Positions 7,738-16,489 are shown, numbered from the stretch's first letter. The stretch is 47,365 nucleotides of DNA from Bdellovibrio sp. (GCA_003176075.1 PSRN01000280.1:1-47365); one strand, 5' to 3'. The notes: generated by a model from the sequence alone, not told the origin. Program-made: numbers and translations.

Positions 7738-8001
7738 ATGGTAAAAACCAATGCCTTACAGTTAAGGCAGTCCCTCGGTTCGATTCTCAAAAAGTTACAG
7801 GCCGGGAAGGGGCCGATTTTAATTGAACGCAACTCCAAGCCCGCGGCGGTCTTGATCACATTGGAAGATTATCAAAAAAGATTTGTCGATCGGGAAGCGG
7901 ATGAAAAGCGCAAAGAACTTGTTTCTAGAATTAAGCAGTTGCGAACTGATCTTCCTAGCGAATTGAAGTCCATTGATCTCATTCGTGAGATCCGTAAATG
8001 A
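7738..8001 (+). CDS. Phd/YefM-family antitoxin
   Basis: An 87-residue protein. The N-terminal half has the Phd/YefM pattern (ALQLRQSLGSILKKLQAG, then PAAVLITLEDYQKRF), which forms the DNA-binding dimer. The charged C-terminal half (KRKELVSRIKQLRTDLP) would wrap the toxin. The start at 7738 has GCGGAGA 7 bases upstream; an ATG at 7702 lies inside the promoter and is rejected. The stop overlaps the toxin start as ATGA, the usual coupling for these modules. Probable role: neutralise the PIN-domain toxin and repress the operon through the inverted repeat at 7686-7709. Confidence 0.88.
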   Translation: MVKTNALQLRQSLGSILKKLQAGKGPILIERNSKPAAVLITLEDYQKRFVDREADEKRKELVSRIKQLRTDLPSELKSIDLIREIRK

Positions 8002-8402
8002 AAATTGTTGATGCGTCCGTCGCGCTGAAATGGTTTGTGAATGAACCCATCGGTCAAGAGGCCGCCGACGAAGTCTTAAAGGAAATTGAGAATCATCCGA
8101 ATTTCTTTGCCGTTCCCGAGCTCTTTTTTGCTGAGATGATCCACGTACTCTGCAGAGTATTCCGAAATAAAAGCAAGGTGCAAGAGAGCCTCACGATACT
8201 TGAGACTTTGGGTTTGGAAAGAATCGGCTTGGGGCATGAGCTTCTTCAAGCAGCGGCTGAAATATCCCTTGCATACAAGGTCAGCGGCTACGATGCCATA
8301 TACATCGCCACTGCCCAATTGGTGAATGGCCAATGGCACACATTTGATATCGAGGCCCATCGAAAAATCGCGCCTTTGAAACTTTCCCGGGTTCTTCAGT
8401 AA
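7998..8402 (+). CDS. vapC: PIN-domain toxin VapC
   Basis: A 134-residue PIN-domain ribonuclease, normal length for VapC. The acidic metal-binding residues are in place: D5 (VDASVALKW), E43 (PELFFAE), D97 region (SGYDAIYIATA) and the final acidic position near the end (TFDIEAHRKI). Known family members cleave tRNA or rRNA and stop growth when the antitoxin is degraded. It is translationally coupled to the Phd/YefM protein. Pairing of a PIN toxin with a Phd-type antitoxin is a known combination. The set of key residues looks complete, so the toxin is probably active. Confidence 0.9.
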   Translation: MKIVDASVALKWFVNEPIGQEAADEVLKEIENHPNFFAVPELFFAEMIHVLCRVFRNKSKVQESLTILETLGLERIGLGHELLQAAAEISLAYKVSGYDAIYIATAQLVNGQWHTFDIEAHRKIAPLKLSRVLQ

Positions 8403-8445
8403 TTCCCAGACCGACATCATATTGGCACTGTTCCCAAAATGGCGC

Positions 8446-8459
8446 TACCTGATCAGGTA
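8446..8459. repeat. Perfect 14-base palindrome
   Basis: TACCTGATCAGGTA reads the same on both strands. It lies 43 bases after vapC and about 87 bases before the frameshifted secreted-protein gene. It might be a dimeric repressor site or part of a terminator; no T-run follows. Confidence 0.4.
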
Positions 8460-8545
8460 ATGGTCATGCAGGTTCACAGAAATTGACGACCCTCAGCGAC
8501 CGAGTGAGCTCTTAAGGCATCGGAACTAATCTTGCATTATTTGAA

Positions 8546-9350
8546 ATGACAATGAGACACAATGCCTACTTTTGCGCTTTTATCTTAGTGTTCAACGTTT
8601 ATGGCACAAGTGTTTTCGCAATTCTTGAATTCCCGGATGACGCAAAAAAATCGCTCGCGACGAAGATGTGTAATGAAGTCTTCGTCGGCACCTCGCCAAA
8701 CTATGCGCGGGCATATTTAAACAGCCACCCCCACAGCAACCTCCTGATTCTTAGGCCTGGCGCCGAAATTTCATATCCTTTCAAAGATCGTGTTCGAGTC
8801 GAAGATTTACGGATTATCTTGAGCGACGAAAGCAGTTTTCCGGCGATCGCGGAGGTTTTCCCAGAAGGACATAGCAAGGCAGAAGGATATCGCGGATCGT
8901 CTGAACGCGGCCCATAAGAACGGCCTTTCCTCGCTTTCCCTCAGCGAATTGCTTCCGGAAGCTGCCGCCCGTCTTACAAACCAAAAGGCCGAGTTCGAAG
9001 CGAACTGTTTAAACGCAACTTTAATATGGCATCTTCCCGATTTCAAAATTTTTGTAACTAGATGGCAAGAGTTCGGAGATATGCTTGACGAAAATTTCAC
9101 TAAAGTTTCTCCTGACGAAGCTCTACATTTTGGAGATATCATCGCTATCAGTCACACTGGACTTAGACACCAGTTTATGCATGCGATGATCTACATTAAT
9201 CCCGATTACGTTTGGCATAAAAATTCGATGTTTCTAGATGACCCTTGGACCTTTGAGCCGTTCGATCAGGCCCTGAAATACTGGAACAAGCAACTCGAAA
9301 ACCGGATTGTCGTCAGCGTGCATCGTAAAAAAGTGCCCCACCCCAGATAA
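8546..9350 (+). pseudogene. Frameshifted secreted protein, possible NlpC/P60-like fold
   Basis: Two adjacent frames make one protein. The first starts at 8546 with a signal peptide (FILVFNVYGTSVFA) and runs to about 8855. The second continues with SQKDIARQKDIADRLNAAHK to 9350. Removing one T from TTTT at 8856-8859 joins them as E-V-S-Q-K-D. The second part has an Asn-Cys-containing block (FEANCLNATLIWH), then a LHFGDIIAIS strand, a His (FMHAMIYI) and VWHKNSM. This order of Cys, GDxxxI and His resembles NlpC/P60-type cysteine peptidases, but the assignment is tentative. The break may be a true mutation, a sequencing error or a programmed shift. No good ribosome-binding site precedes 8546; a second ATG lies at 8552. 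Confidence 0.6.
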
Positions 9351-9499
9351 TTACGGAGAGGGTGCGAACAGTGACAATTCCCGCGCATTGTCTTGAAACT
9401 TGTCACCGGACTTGCCCTCACGCCTGAGCAATGCCGCAACCGTTTTGGCCCTGATTTTGCCTTTCATTTTCCTGGGTTCTTATATTCCTTGGAGGATTC

Positions 9500-10630
9500 A
9501 TGAAAAAATACTTCGGTTGGTCAGGCGCGATCCACGCTGCGATTTTCGCGGCCATCATTTACTTTTGTGCCACTTACGATTTCTCGCACAATCCGTTCAC
9601 ATCAACCCAGAACGCCACCCCGGTTGCCGTAGAACCCCAAGCACCCCAAGCACCGGCCGCAACCGTCGCTGGGACCCCTGCAGCTCCTGGCACCCCCGCA
9701 GCTCCTGCCGATGAATTAAAAAGTGAAGTGAAAAATGAAGTGAAAAAAGATGAACCCGCCAGTGCCTCCGCCAACACCTCCAAGGAAAATTCGACCAAAG
9801 AAGATTTAATAACCCCGGCCAAAACCAGCCCGGTTCCGCTCGTCAAGAGCAGCAAACCCAAACGGCCCGGTAAATTCATCGCCAAGACTTTGCCTAAAGC
9901 GAAGGCCCGCGCGAAAGAAGCGAAGCCCCTGCACGGCGTGGCCGAAGAGGGCATCAGCCAAGCCAAAGAAGAGATGGTTCAAAACAATGAAGTTCCGTCC
10001 AAAGTTGAAGACAAGGCCACCGAAACTACCGCCGCCACTAACACCGCCACTACCGCCGACACTCCAGCCCCAGTGAATCAAGCAGTGGAGCAGAAACCCG
10101 TCGAAGAAAAAGCCGCTGCCACCCAACCAGCTGAAGATCCTCGCCGCGAACAAAAGCTGGCCCTCTTAGCTCGCTTGCGAGCCGAAAACGACCAAGCCGA
10201 GGCCGCCATGAAAAATGGGACGGATCAACAGGCTGAACAGAAGGCCGCCGCGCAAGGCGGAGGATCCGGCAACACGAACGCCAACCCCGAGGTTCGTGGT
10301 CTCAGAGATTTACAGCAACAACCTGGTAACCCGATTCCGGCTTACAGCGAAGACGACCGCCTGAACAACCGCCAAGGAACCGTGATCTTCAACGGCTTCG
10401 TAAATACAGAAGGAAAACTGGAAAAATTTGAGTTGGTTCAATCTTCTGGATTTCGCAGCCTTGATGGAAAAACCCTTAAGGCCCTTAAACAATGGCGCTT
10501 TCTTCCGGGTCAATCCGGCTGGGTGGAGTTGCTTTTCCGTTGGGACTTGAAGGGCGGCGCAAACCAAATGCCTTCAGGTTTGCGTAACAAACAGGCTACC
10601 GAAGCATCACCTGCTAACCAAGCACGCTAA
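9500..10630 (+). CDS. TonB-like energy transducer / TonB C-terminal protein
   Basis: A 376-residue protein with a TonB layout. It has a short cytoplasmic start and one membrane anchor (AIHAAIFAAIIYFCATY, residues 10-26). A long Ala/Pro/Lys/Glu-rich spacer with repeated PAAPGTPAAP units follows, to about residue 260. The C-terminal domain (GFVNTEGKLEKFELVQSSGF to ALKQWRFLPGQSGW) is typical of TonB and related AgmX/GltJ-type proteins. Family role: carry proton-motive energy across the periplasm to outer-membrane receptors. The start at 9500 has a strong GGAGG 5 bases upstream. No exbB or exbD genes are nearby. It could also be a structural TonB-domain protein of a motility or envelope complex. 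Confidence 0.8.
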   Translation: MKKYFGWSGAIHAAIFAAIIYFCATYDFSHNPFTSTQNATPVAVEPQAPQAPAATVAGTPAAPGTPAAPADELKSEVKNEVKKDEPASASANTSKENSTKEDLITPAKTSPVPLVKSSKPKRPGKFIAKTLPKAKARAKEAKPLHGVAEEGISQAKEEMVQNNEVPSKVEDKATETTAATNTATTADTPAPVNQAVEQKPVEEKAAATQPAEDPRREQKLALLARLRAENDQAEAAMKNGTDQQAEQKAAAQGGGSGNTNANPEVRGLRDLQQQPGNPIPAYSEDDRLNNRQGTVIFNGFVNTEGKLEKFELVQSSGFRSLDGKTLKALKQWRFLPGQSGWVELLFRWDLKGGANQMPSGLRNKQATEASPANQAR

Positions 10631-10637
10631 CTTTAAC

Positions 10638-10769
10638 CTACTCGTCGCCGAACAGTTTTTTGGGCGATGGCGTGGTTCCATAATTCGCCAGCTTATTTTT
10701 TCGCTTGCGCCCGGTTCGTTGATCTCTTCGAATGCGCTTAATTTCGGTCGCTCGTGTTTTTGATGCCAT
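10638..10769 (-). CDS. Small basic protein (43 aa)
   Basis: A 43-residue frame: MASKTRATEIKRIRRDQRTG, then RKRKNKLANY, then GTTPSPKKLFGDE. The start at 10769 has GGAG 8 bases upstream. The Lys/Arg content and the GTTPSPKKLF ending look like a conserved small nucleic-acid-binding or ribosome-associated protein; I recall short proteins of this style but cannot name a family. It lies 60 bases after the outer-membrane protein gene on the same strand and is convergent with the TonB-like gene, 7 bases apart. Confidence 0.6.
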   Translation of the reverse strand: MASKTRATEIKRIRRDQRTGRKRKNKLANYGTTPSPKKLFGDE

Positions 10770-10829
10770 AAGCTATCTCCGCTCTCTAGTGTCGCCTTGG
10801 TGCTGTACGCCGTTGTGCAAAAGGACCGG

Positions 10830-11684
10830 CTACCAAATGGGGACCGACAAGTCAACCGAATGCCGGGGATCGGTCCCATCGGGACCCTGGATGTTTTGAA
10901 ATGCGTAATGAATTCCGAATCTGGGACCCCCAAAACCCGCCCCCGCGGAAGCGATATTTTGCGCCAACTCCGAATTGTGGGACACACCAACGCGAAAAAT
11001 CAACCAGCGATTCCAGTAATTCTCTAAACCAAAGGCGACGGTGGGTCGGCCAAAGGAGTTATTGCCTTCGCTGATCACATCGAGCTTGGCGCGCATAACG
11101 GTGCGAAAATTGTAGCTGAGACCCAGAGAGGTCGAGGGGCTCAAGCGATCCGGCTCGGGCGTCGCGTTGGACGGCGGAAGTATATTCTCCAGCACCAGGG
11201 CCACGCTTAATTCTTTGTTGATCGCCACCATGGTTCCCGCGAACATGTTGAGCTGCTGGGTGGTGGAAGTGAATTCACTTTGCGCCATCCGATAAGCCAG
11301 ACCAAGGCCCAGGGCATTGCGACCCACAATGAAATTTCCAACTCCCAAGCGAAGGTCTTTGCGGACGCCGGCGGTTCCGTTTTCCTCATGCTTCTCTTGC
11401 ACGAAGGCCAGGGTGGTTGGAATGACCGTCTCAGGCAAATTGTCGGTTAGAGCCAAAGCCAACACATCAGACCCTTGCGGATTGCTCGACCGCAGGACCG
11501 AGTACCCCATGCCGAAGTAGTACCCCGGCGAATAGGGGAGCGCTGCCGGGTTGAGAAAGGGCGTATCCAGCGGCTCCACCGCCGCCCTGCCGGTGCCAGC
11601 ACTCGCGGCCGAAATTGAACTCACATGGACTTGGGCTTGGGCCCCGGGGACCATCAAGCCAAAAAAGAGCAAAAAAATCGTCAT
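10830..11684 (-). CDS. Outer-membrane beta-barrel protein
   Basis: A 284-residue protein with a signal peptide (MTIFLLFFGLMVPGAQA-QVH). Its body is alternating beta-strand segments rich in Gly and aromatic residues. A Ser/Ala-Gly start (SSISAASAGTGRAAVEPLDT) with FLNPAALPY is typical of FadL/OmpP1- or PorV-like barrels, where the NPA motif follows the N-terminus. The C-terminus ends in an aromatic residue (SVPIW), as usual for Bam-inserted barrels. The start at 11684 is preceded by GAGG 9 bases away; a TTG at 11702 is an alternative. The substrate cannot be predicted. Confidence 0.75.
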   Translation of the reverse strand: MTIFLLFFGLMVPGAQAQVHVSSISAASAGTGRAAVEPLDTPFLNPAALPYSPGYYFGMGYSVLRSSNPQGSDVLALALTDNLPETVIPTTLAFVQEKHEENGTAGVRKDLRLGVGNFIVGRNALGLGLAYRMAQSEFTSTTQQLNMFAGTMVAINKELSVALVLENILPPSNATPEPDRLSPSTSLGLSYNFRTVMRAKLDVISEGNNSFGRPTVAFGLENYWNRWLIFRVGVSHNSELAQNIASAGAGFGGPRFGIHYAFQNIQGPDGTDPRHSVDLSVPIW

Positions 11685-11860
11685 GGGGTATAGCCTCGTC
11701 AAAAAATCCTAACGGGGCTGGATCAAAAGTCAACGAACCGTCTGGCACTCCCCCGCAGAGCTTATGATTATAAGAGTAGTTGAAAAAAAGCGTGTATTTA
11801 CAGATTGTTAGAAATCGAGACAGGGGTGTGATAAAACAATTTAGATGCAAGGAGACCTTT

Positions 11861-12025
11861 ATGGAAAAAAAGAAGCATGGTCCTAATAAAGGTGCCGCAA
11901 AAAAGTGGGCCGAGAAATTGGAAAAACTCGGCGAAAAGGCGCCTCCTGAAGATTTATTGAAGATCGTGAACAAATCAGATCAATCAAAAAAGGTAGCCAA
12001 GCCGAGTAAGGACATCGCAGTCTAA
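11861..12025 (+). CDS. Small charged protein, candidate antitoxin of the PIN pair
   Basis: A 54-residue, strongly charged protein (MEKKKHGPNKGAAKKWAEKL, then GEKAPPEDLLKIVNKSDQSK). No known antitoxin motif is visible. The start at 11861 is supported by AAGGAG 6 bases upstream. The stop TAA shares one base with the next ATG (TAATG), the tight coupling typical of toxin-antitoxin pairs. Codons upstream to 11780 are open but lack a ribosome-binding site. It is a plausible antitoxin by context only. Confidence 0.6.
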   Translation: MEKKKHGPNKGAAKKWAEKLEKLGEKAPPEDLLKIVNKSDQSKKVAKPSKDIAV

Positions 12026-12807
12026 TGCGTGTTCTTAAGGGACTTGGGCAACTAAAAACTTTTCTCGACCAGGTCAACTGTAGCAATGGCTGCCTTGCCG
12101 ACACAGGATTCCTGTATGGGATGTCATACAAAGACGACAGGTTCTACCCTCAAGCGCTTGAAGTCTCCATGATCTTAGAGGAAAATAATATTCCGATTCA
12201 CACGAACGTCGTAGGCCGCTTGGAGTTCGTTGATCTCATATTTCGGAAGATGATTACTCGCGGGGTAGCTAAGCTGTACAAATTTATGGACCCCCACACG
12301 CAAAACAGAACGCTGTTTAATCTAGCTAAAAATATTCGCGATCAAGAAGTCAGTGCGAGGAGAAACCGACGCTCGTATAAAATTGGGGAAGGCAAACTTA
12401 AAGAAATTCGAAGGGAACTCGTTGCCGTTTCTGGCGAAGCTGGGTGGAAAGCGTTTTGTACCACTTATGTCGGGGACATTCTCGGCAATGAGTGGCGAAT
12501 CTTGGAAGAGGACTTTGGGTTATTTTTTATAGAGATGATAGAAGGTCAAACCTCCGACTTGGTACCACGTCCACTTCTGTGGAACGAAATGGTGGGGACG
12601 ATGGGGAGGTTTGGCATTCGCGGTCCAGATGCGATGATTCTCAACCTTTTTATGTCCTCTAGCCTAAGTCTTTTGATTACTTCAGATAATGACTTCAACT
12701 TCTCTGAAATTGAAGACTCATCCCTTGAAGATAAGGCGGTCCTCATTCTCGAAGAATCATTGCCTGATCAAACATATTTGAATGAACTCAAGAGCGAGGA
12801 GAATTAA
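12025..12807 (+). CDS. PIN-like domain protein, candidate toxin
   Basis: A 260-residue protein, about twice VapC length. PIN-type acidic residues appear in order: D26 (LADTGFL), E67 (GRLEFVD), D202 (RGPDAMILNLF) and D221 (ITSDNDF). The spacing from E67 to D202 is much longer than in VapC, with an insertion of about 100 residues rich in Arg and Glu. The pattern of a strand ending in Asp plus a final S-D-x-D strand is characteristic of PIN nucleases. It is translationally coupled to the 54-aa protein before it. The function is inferred as an RNase, possibly a toxin. It could also be a PIN-domain effector of unknown purpose. Confidence 0.65.
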   Translation: MRVLKGLGQLKTFLDQVNCSNGCLADTGFLYGMSYKDDRFYPQALEVSMILEENNIPIHTNVVGRLEFVDLIFRKMITRGVAKLYKFMDPHTQNRTLFNLAKNIRDQEVSARRNRRSYKIGEGKLKEIRRELVAVSGEAGWKAFCTTYVGDILGNEWRILEEDFGLFFIEMIEGQTSDLVPRPLLWNEMVGTMGRFGIRGPDAMILNLFMSSSLSLLITSDNDFNFSEIEDSSLEDKAVLILEESLPDQTYLNELKSEEN

Positions 12808-12853
12808 GAAGCTTAGGTTAGGATCGAATTCCGATCGTCAAACTCACTACGAG

Positions 12854-14443
12854 CTATTCCCGGCGGTAGCACAAACTCACAAAAGCGGGACATTCCTTTT
12901 GCAATTGACCGTTGTTGGGATTGATCCCGCAGCTCACGTTAACTCCCCCTTCAACGCCGGACTGGGTGTAAAAGATGTACTGGCTGGGATCAAAATCGCC
13001 GGATTGGTAACAAGTTCCAACCCCACGGACAGTGTTGCGCGGGACCGCGCACATGTACTCGGGATTGGTGTTGAGCTCCCAATACTCCGCCGGCAAAAAT
13101 CGGCGTGCAACTTCGAGCCGCAACCGGGCCCGACCGCCATCCTGAGAATAGTTGAGCGTGCCGGGCTTCGAACCATCGCCCAGCTCCTGCGGTGGACAAG
13201 CGATGCGAACCCCCGGGATAATGGGCGCCTGCGGGGTCGGCTGATAATCGTAGAATTTGTTTTTCTTGGTTGGATTCGGTTGGGGCGTCCACAGATTCAA
13301 ATCATAATCGGGATCAAAATATTTTCCTGAGACGGCATCCCGGCGATCCATATCGCGAACAATAATCAGCGAAAAACAATCCCACACTTGGCTTTCCTTG
13401 GCCGTTAAATCGGTCTCCGCCGTGGTCGAAAGGTCGACCTCTTGCACGCTATCAATCAGATCATACCGGATCGACGTGGCCGGATGAGCCACCTGATTGG
13501 GCGGAGTCGCGCCGTCCGGAAGATAATCGACCCGGCCATTCCAGTTGCGGGTCATCGTCAAGCGATAGGCGCGGCCATAAAGCTGCTTGTTGCGATCCCC
13601 TGGCGTCTCGTACTCAAACACCGTCCCATCGGACCCCGCGGGAACAAATCCCGCCATCAGCTGAAAGCTTGGCAGGTTGTTCAAGAGTTGGTCCCTTTGG
13701 TCCTCCGCCTTGATGTCCATAAGGGAAGCCTCCAGGGCCCGCTGGCCAACGTCGCCTGCCCCCGGGAAGTAATTCTGGCGCTCAAAGCCCCACGTGCTTC
13801 CCAGATCCAGACCATTGACCAGGAGGTTGGCAACGCCGGTGGCGGAAAGCGAGCTCAATGACAGCCTGCCGTTGGTGAAATCAGCCCAGGTGAAGGCCGC
13901 GTTTGACCGTTGTCGAAAGATTGAACCGGTTAAGGGTTGATCATTGTGATTGCTGCTCGCAAGGCCGTCACGCATCAGGGTCTTCAAAGTGTTTGGATCT
14001 GAAGAAGTTGAAAGTCTTCCGGCAAAAGTGGACTTGACGTAATTGACGTAGTTCGCGTTGAGACCCACACCGGCCTTCAATCGATAAGTCAACTCAGGAT
14101 CGGCAAATTTCGTGGTAAAGATGGCCGGGTACCGTTGCGCCAACACGCGGTTGTCATAGGCCCCCGCGCGGAACGTGAAAAACGGATTATCGAGATCGTC
14201 GGGCATCACCGTGCCGCCCCCGCCCGTCGTTTGTGAACAACTCATGAAGGCAATTTGATTGAAGCTGATGTCGTAGGGATAAGGCGCGGAACTGAAATTG
14301 TTGTTGGTCCCGCCGGTGAATGAAGACGGCGCATCTGAAGTTGAATCATTGCTGCCGCAGTTTTGAAAGGAAAAGAGAGTCCCAAGGCCAAAAATCAATA
14401 GGCTCGACAGCTGCATCAGCAAAGAACGCGATTTCTCATTCAT
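12854..14443 (-). CDS. Lipoprotein of unknown function
   Basis: A 529-residue protein with a lipoprotein signal (LLIFGLGTLFSFQNCGS) in which the Cys of FQNC is the likely lipidated residue. A low-complexity Ser/Gly/Asn linker follows, then a large soluble domain with several Cys pairs near the C-terminus (ACPPQE, MCAVPR, TCYQS, SCGINPN, ECPAFVSLCY). No enzymatic motif was recognised. The start at 14443 has GAGGGG 8 bases upstream. It is convergent with the PIN-like gene and divergent from galU. It probably faces the periplasm or cell surface. Confidence 0.8.
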   Translation of the reverse strand: MNEKSRSLLMQLSSLLIFGLGTLFSFQNCGSNDSTSDAPSSFTGGTNNNFSSAPYPYDISFNQIAFMSCSQTTGGGGTVMPDDLDNPFFTFRAGAYDNRVLAQRYPAIFTTKFADPELTYRLKAGVGLNANYVNYVKSTFAGRLSTSSDPNTLKTLMRDGLASSNHNDQPLTGSIFRQRSNAAFTWADFTNGRLSLSSLSATGVANLLVNGLDLGSTWGFERQNYFPGAGDVGQRALEASLMDIKAEDQRDQLLNNLPSFQLMAGFVPAGSDGTVFEYETPGDRNKQLYGRAYRLTMTRNWNGRVDYLPDGATPPNQVAHPATSIRYDLIDSVQEVDLSTTAETDLTAKESQVWDCFSLIIVRDMDRRDAVSGKYFDPDYDLNLWTPQPNPTKKNKFYDYQPTPQAPIIPGVRIACPPQELGDGSKPGTLNYSQDGGRARLRLEVARRFLPAEYWELNTNPEYMCAVPRNTVRGVGTCYQSGDFDPSQYIFYTQSGVEGGVNVSCGINPNNGQLQKECPAFVSLCYRRE

Positions 14444-14582
14444 GGAATTGCCCCTCTGCCTTAAAGCTTATCAGACGACTTAATTGTCGCAAAGTGGCAC
14501 CATGGAGCAGTCATGAAAAGTCTCAGGTTGAGACATTGAAACCTTGTCACCATTATCTTTCAATGGGAAAAAGGTTTGGAGT

Positions 14583-15497
14583 ATGCCATCAACTCCCAAG
14601 TCGGTGCCTTCGGCACTTCCGCAGTTGCAAGTGAGAAAAGCCATCATCCCGGCGGCGGGTTTGGGAACTCGGTTCCTACCGGCCACCAAGACCGTTCCCA
14701 AGGAAATGCTGACGATCGTCGACGCCCCGATTATTTTGTATGTGGTCGAGGAAGCGGTCGAAGCGGGGATCGAAGACATCATCCTGATTCAAGGCCGGGG
14801 CAAAACCGCCATCGAAGATTTTTTTGATACTTCCTACGAACTCGAGGACAAGCTTCTCCGTGACGGAAAAAGCCAACTGCTCGAACGCGTGAGCCGCGTG
14901 CGCGATCGGGCCAACATCATCAGCATTCGGCAGAAACAACCCAACGGACTGGGACACGCCGTGCTTTGTGGCTATCCCATCGTCGGCGACCAGGCTTTTG
15001 CCGTGCTTCTCGGTGATGAGATCATGATCGCGGAAACCCCCGAGCAAAACACGACCCGCCGGCTATCTCAGGTTTACAGTGAACACCAGGCCTCTTGTGT
15101 CGCCGTCATGGAGGTGGAGGCCGAAGACGTATCGAAGTACGGCGTCGCGGATGTAATTCCCATGGGCGTCGGCCTGTTTGAAGTCAGGGGATTTGTGGAA
15201 AAACCAAAGCCCGAAAAATTTCCCAGCCGTTGGGCATTGCCCGGGCGTTACGTATTTGACGGCAAAATCTTTTCTTATTTGAAAAACGCGAAAACCGGGA
15301 TCAATGGTGAAATTCAACTCACGGATTCAATGAATCTGATGGCGCAAGAACATCGGATGCTCGCCTCCACCTTTGCCGCCAAACGATTCGACGCCGGGGA
15401 TAAGTTGGGCTATCTGAAGGCCAATATCGAACTCGGCCTGCGCAACACTGAACTTCACGATGATCTCGCCCATTATCTGAAAGGTCTCGTCCCGTGA
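14583..15497 (+). CDS. galU: UTP-glucose-1-phosphate uridylyltransferase
   Basis: Makes UDP-glucose from UTP and glucose-1-phosphate for envelope polysaccharides. The nucleotidyltransferase signature AAGLGTRFLPATKTVPKEM is near residues 21-39. Further family motifs are QPNGLGHAVLCG, VLLGDEI, GFVEKPKP and NGEIQLTDS. About 304 residues, normal length. ATG at 14583 is chosen; GGAG lies close (2 bases) and AAGG lies 9 bases upstream. Residues 5-14 (P-K-S-V-P-S-A-L-P-Q) are encoded by the dispersed repeat, before the conserved domain. A TTG at 14544 is a less likely start. Its stop overlaps the GTG of the next gene. Confidence 0.93.
   Translation: MPSTPKSVPSALPQLQVRKAIIPAAGLGTRFLPATKTVPKEMLTIVDAPIILYVVEEAVEAGIEDIILIQGRGKTAIEDFFDTSYELEDKLLRDGKSQLLERVSRVRDRANIISIRQKQPNGLGHAVLCGYPIVGDQAFAVLLGDEIMIAETPEQNTTRRLSQVYSEHQASCVAVMEVEAEDVSKYGVADVIPMGVGLFEVRGFVEKPKPEKFPSRWALPGRYVFDGKIFSYLKNAKTGINGEIQLTDSMNLMAQEHRMLASTFAAKRFDAGDKLGYLKANIELGLRNTELHDDLAHYLKGLVP
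14596..14625 (+). repeat. Dispersed palindromic repeat, copy 4 (short form)
   Basis: Thirty bases starting CCAAGTCGGTGCC and ending GGCACTTCCGCAGT, five codons into galU. It is read in a different frame from most other copies (P-K-S-V-P-S-A-L-P-Q), so the DNA or RNA, not one fixed peptide, is conserved here. Confidence 0.88.
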
Positions 15498-16489
15498 GGG
15501 GCCTGAAGTGCTCCACGCCACTTTTATTGATCCTTTTATTGAACCTTTGGTTGCTGGGGTCGCCTCCCAGCTGGGGGTTTATTCCCGGCTCAAAATTCAT
15601 CGCCGGTCAGTGGGTGAGTCATGCGGGCAGCGGCGTCTATGTCGTTGAACAAGATGTCGTTTTTAGCAGTGGCTCTGACAGCTTGACCCTTCGTGAGATC
15701 TGGCAAGTCAATGGCGAAGGTCAAATGCGCGTGACGGTACAAGCGCCAAAAGAATGGCCTAACCACAGCGTGGGCGGTGGCAGCCAATTCACCGCCGGTG
15801 GCGGCGGCGAAGCTGCCACGGGTGTCATTCAATTTCAATCGGTGTACAACGACGGCCATAAATTTTTTGTGAATGAGCGAGGACGGCAAAGCAAAGCCCT
15901 GACCGATGATTTTGTCGAAAAGTATTTCTATGTCCGCAACCGCGACAGCTTCATCAACCACCTTTTGCGCATGAAAGTGTTGCTGCCGCTGCCACCGCCG
16001 CCGCCAGCTCCCAAAGTCGCCAAAGCAAAACTCAAGAGGGACAAGAAGGGCGACAAAAACAGGGAGCCTGATTCGGAAAAGAAGGAGTTCAACTATCCAC
16101 CGGAGGTCAATGTTCGCCTTTCACGCGTGGGGGGCTCCATCGCCTACGCGCTGGGGGTCCCATCGCCGGTGGAAGGCGAACCACTCCCCGGTTTTTGGAT
16201 CGAACAGGATCTCTTTTTTCTGCGCAAGTTCCGCCTCCCCTCGAAGGTGGAGGTTCAAGCCGACAATTACACCGCCTACGCCCATGGCCTCTCGCTTCCC
16301 CATCAGCGAACGGTGCGCTGGAATCAAAGAAGCGTCCAAATCAACATCGTCAAAGTGAACGGCCTCGGTCGAGGGACCAAGGGCAGTGAATTTTCTCCGT
16401 CTACCTTGAGTCAGCCGATCAAGTTTCAAGGTCTGCGCGATCCTGAAATCGCCCAATCGGTGGAAGAATTTTACCAGAGGTTCCGCTGA
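15494..16489 (+). CDS. Secreted protein of unknown function
   Basis: A 331-residue protein with a signal peptide (LLLILLLNLWLLGSPPSWG). It has a Gly-rich loop near residue 95 (SVGGGSQFTAGGGGEAATG) and a Pro run followed by a Lys-rich linker (about residues 164-195). The remaining segments look like beta strands. The GTG start overlaps the galU stop (GTGA), and its own stop shares a base with the priA ATG, so it lies inside a tight galU-priA operon. No catalytic motif is recognised. An envelope role fits the signal peptide. Confidence 0.75.
   Translation: MRGLKCSTPLLLILLLNLWLLGSPPSWGFIPGSKFIAGQWVSHAGSGVYVVEQDVVFSSGSDSLTLREIWQVNGEGQMRVTVQAPKEWPNHSVGGGSQFTAGGGGEAATGVIQFQSVYNDGHKFFVNERGRQSKALTDDFVEKYFYVRNRDSFINHLLRMKVLLPLPPPPPAPKVAKAKLKRDKKGDKNREPDSEKKEFNYPPEVNVRLSRVGGSIAYALGVPSPVEGEPLPGFWIEQDLFFLRKFRLPSKVEVQADNYTAYAHGLSLPHQRTVRWNQRSVQINIVKVNGLGRGTKGSEFSPSTLSQPIKFQGLRDPEIAQSVEEFYQRFR

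Noticed and set aside
8446..8459. Perfect palindrome as a quorum-sensing lux box
   Set aside because: It is only 14 bases and does not have the usual 18-20-base lux-box layout; no LuxR or LuxI gene is nearby.
9457..9486. TTGCCT and TATATT with an 18-base spacer before the TonB-like gene
   Set aside because: The expected transcription start would fall inside the ribosome-binding site at 9490, leaving no leader.
9640..9710. Short repeats in the TonB-like gene as a copy of the dispersed repeat
   Set aside because: They are Pro/Ala codon repeats in the spacer; the stem and flanks of the dispersed repeat are absent.
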